Of a DNA stretch of 64,000 nucleotides, positions 63,281 to 64,000 are shown piece after piece. The notes beneath the pieces are model-generated. The model made no database searches. It saw nothing but the letters and a program-made list of their open reading frames with translations, and was not told the DNA's origin. The DNA lies in contig NZ_CP029353.1 of the NCBI RefSeq assembly GCF_003130795.1, forward strand, positions 1,007,501 through 1,071,500, read 5' to 3'. Positions within the stretch are counted from its first letter, which is position 1. Each line of letters begins with the position of its first letter. Both the position numbers and the translations under genes were made by a program. Source of the stretch: Azospirillum thermophilum. GTDB taxonomy: Bacteria > Pseudomonadota > Alphaproteobacteria > Azospirillales > Azospirillaceae.

Positions 63281-64000
63281 ATGTTCGAAAAGGTCCTGAT
63301 CGCGAACCGTGGTGAGATTGCGCTCCGCATTCACCGCGCCTGCCGCGAGATGGGCATCCAGACCGTGGCTGTGCACTCCACCGCCGACGCCGATGCCATG
63401 CATGTCCGCCTCGCGGATGAGAGCGTGTGCATCGGGCCCGCGTCGGCGCGCGACAGCTACCTCAACATTCCGGCGATCCTCTCGGCGGCCGCCATCACCA
63501 ACGTCGACGCCATCCATCCCGGCATCGGCTTCCTGGCGGAGAACGCGCAGTTCGCCGAGATGGTGGAGGAGCACGGCTTCGCCTTCATCGGCCCGACCGC
63601 GGACCACATCCGCATCATGGGCGACAAGGTGACCGCCAAGAAGACCGTGATGGACCTCGGCCTGCCGGTGGTCCCCGGATCCGACGGCCCGGTGCCGACG
63701 GTCGAGGAGGCGGAGAAGGTCGCCGCCGAGATCGGCTACCCGGTGCTGATCAAGGCGGCGGCCGGCGGCGGCGGCAAGGGCATGAAGGTGGCCAAGCGCC
63801 CCGACCAGCTGCGCGAGGCCTACCAACTCGCCCGCGGCGAGGCGCGCGCCGCCTTCGGCAACGACGAGGTCTATATCGAGAAGTACCTCGCCAAGCCGCG
63901 CCACATCGAGATCCAGCTCCTGGCCGACATGCACGGCAGCTGCGTGCATTTCGGCGAGCGCGACTGCTCGGTCCAGCGCCGCCACCAGAAGGTGATCGAG
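63281..64000 (+). CDS. accC: Biotin carboxylase of acetyl-CoA carboxylase, 5' part only
   Basis: The first 240 codons of an open frame that leaves the window. ATP-grasp and biotin carboxylase features are clear: [14 protein letters not shown] at the N-terminus, [11 protein letters not shown], the Gly-rich loop [12 protein letters not shown] (about residues 160-171) and [16 protein letters not shown] at the end. It carboxylates the biotin on AccB. A TTG six bases upstream is an alternative start. Confidence 0.97.
   Translation, partial: MFEKVLIANRGEIALRIHRACREMGIQTVAVHSTADADAMHVRLADESVCIGPASARDSYLNIPAILSAAAITNVDAIHPGIGFLAENAQFAEMVEEHGFAFIGPTADHIRIMGDKVTAKKTVMDLGLPVVPGSDGPVPTVEEAEKVAAEIGYPVLIKAAAGGGGKGMKVAKRPDQLREAYQLARGEARAAFGNDEVYIEKYLAKPRHIEIQLLADMHGSCVHFGERDCSVQRRHQKVIE

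Overview
The window is dense, high-GC chromosomal DNA carrying housekeeping and metabolic genes of an Azospirillum-like alphaproteobacterium (order Rhodospirillales). This is inferred from the gene set (phaR/phaA/phaB polyhydroxybutyrate genes, lgt-NDUFAF7 methyltransferase-pgeF order, BamF-type lipoprotein, CtrA-type TTAA-N7-TTAA sites, aroQ-accB-accC order), from the strong G/C third-position bias and from the protein sequences; no rRNA marker is present. I saw no rRNA, tRNA, CRISPR, insertion sequence, integrase or prophage gene, so this is a core-genome segment rather than an island.

Layout. 1-5.9 kb: the end of an aspartyl-protease-like gene, pgi, then (minus strand) two M16 peptidase genes and a BamF-like lipoprotein downstream of lspA. 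6.4-9.3 kb: ileS. 9.6-14.5 kb: a di-heme cytochrome c peroxidase behind a Fur-box-like site, pyrE, an orphan ABC ATPase and a secreted S10 carboxypeptidase. 14.5-17 kb: a poorly characterised group (Arg-rich small protein, glutathionylspermidine-synthase-like protein, 73-residue protein). 17.1-21.9 kb: the PHB cluster: phaR divergent from an overlapping phaE-like/phaC pair, then phaA and phaB with a good terminator. 22-26.3 kb: MFS transporter with a small membrane protein, a LysR regulator, a Nudix hydrolase and a stand-alone EAL protein. 26.4-28.9 kb: ychF, pth and rplY. 29.1-32.4 kb: lrgAB-like pair and leuA preceded by a leucine-codon leader peptide. 32.5-36 kb: heptose epimerase, tcuB, and a tcuA broken by a one-base deletion in a G run. 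36.3-40.8 kb: lgt, NDUFAF7-type methyltransferase, pgeF, hemerythrin and prs.

40.8-48.8 kb: alpha/beta hydrolase, a coupled SRPBCC/zinc alcohol dehydrogenase/small-protein operon, a ThuA-like protein, treZ and a glycogen debranching enzyme. 49.3-53.1 kb: two small proteins, a SPOR-NodB polysaccharide deacetylase, a DUF2934 protein and an HPF-cold-shock fusion. 53.1-55.3 kb: divergent L,D-transpeptidase and DUF882 peptidase (cell wall). 55.4-57.7 kb: TPR-O-GlcNAc-transferase-like protein. 57.8-59.6 kb: XRE regulator whose long upstream region holds two perfect CtrA boxes, and a basic protein. 59.7-62.2 kb: dynamin-like GTPase and an extracellular solute-binding protein. 62.3-64 kb: aroQ, accB and the start of accC.

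No single obviously new defence or mobile system is visible. The best leads are regulatory or structural: the leuA leader, the paired CtrA sites, the 221-nt same-strand overlap in the PHB locus, the Fur-like site before the peroxidase, and several short tandem duplications at gene 3' ends, one of which duplicated a stop codon in frame.
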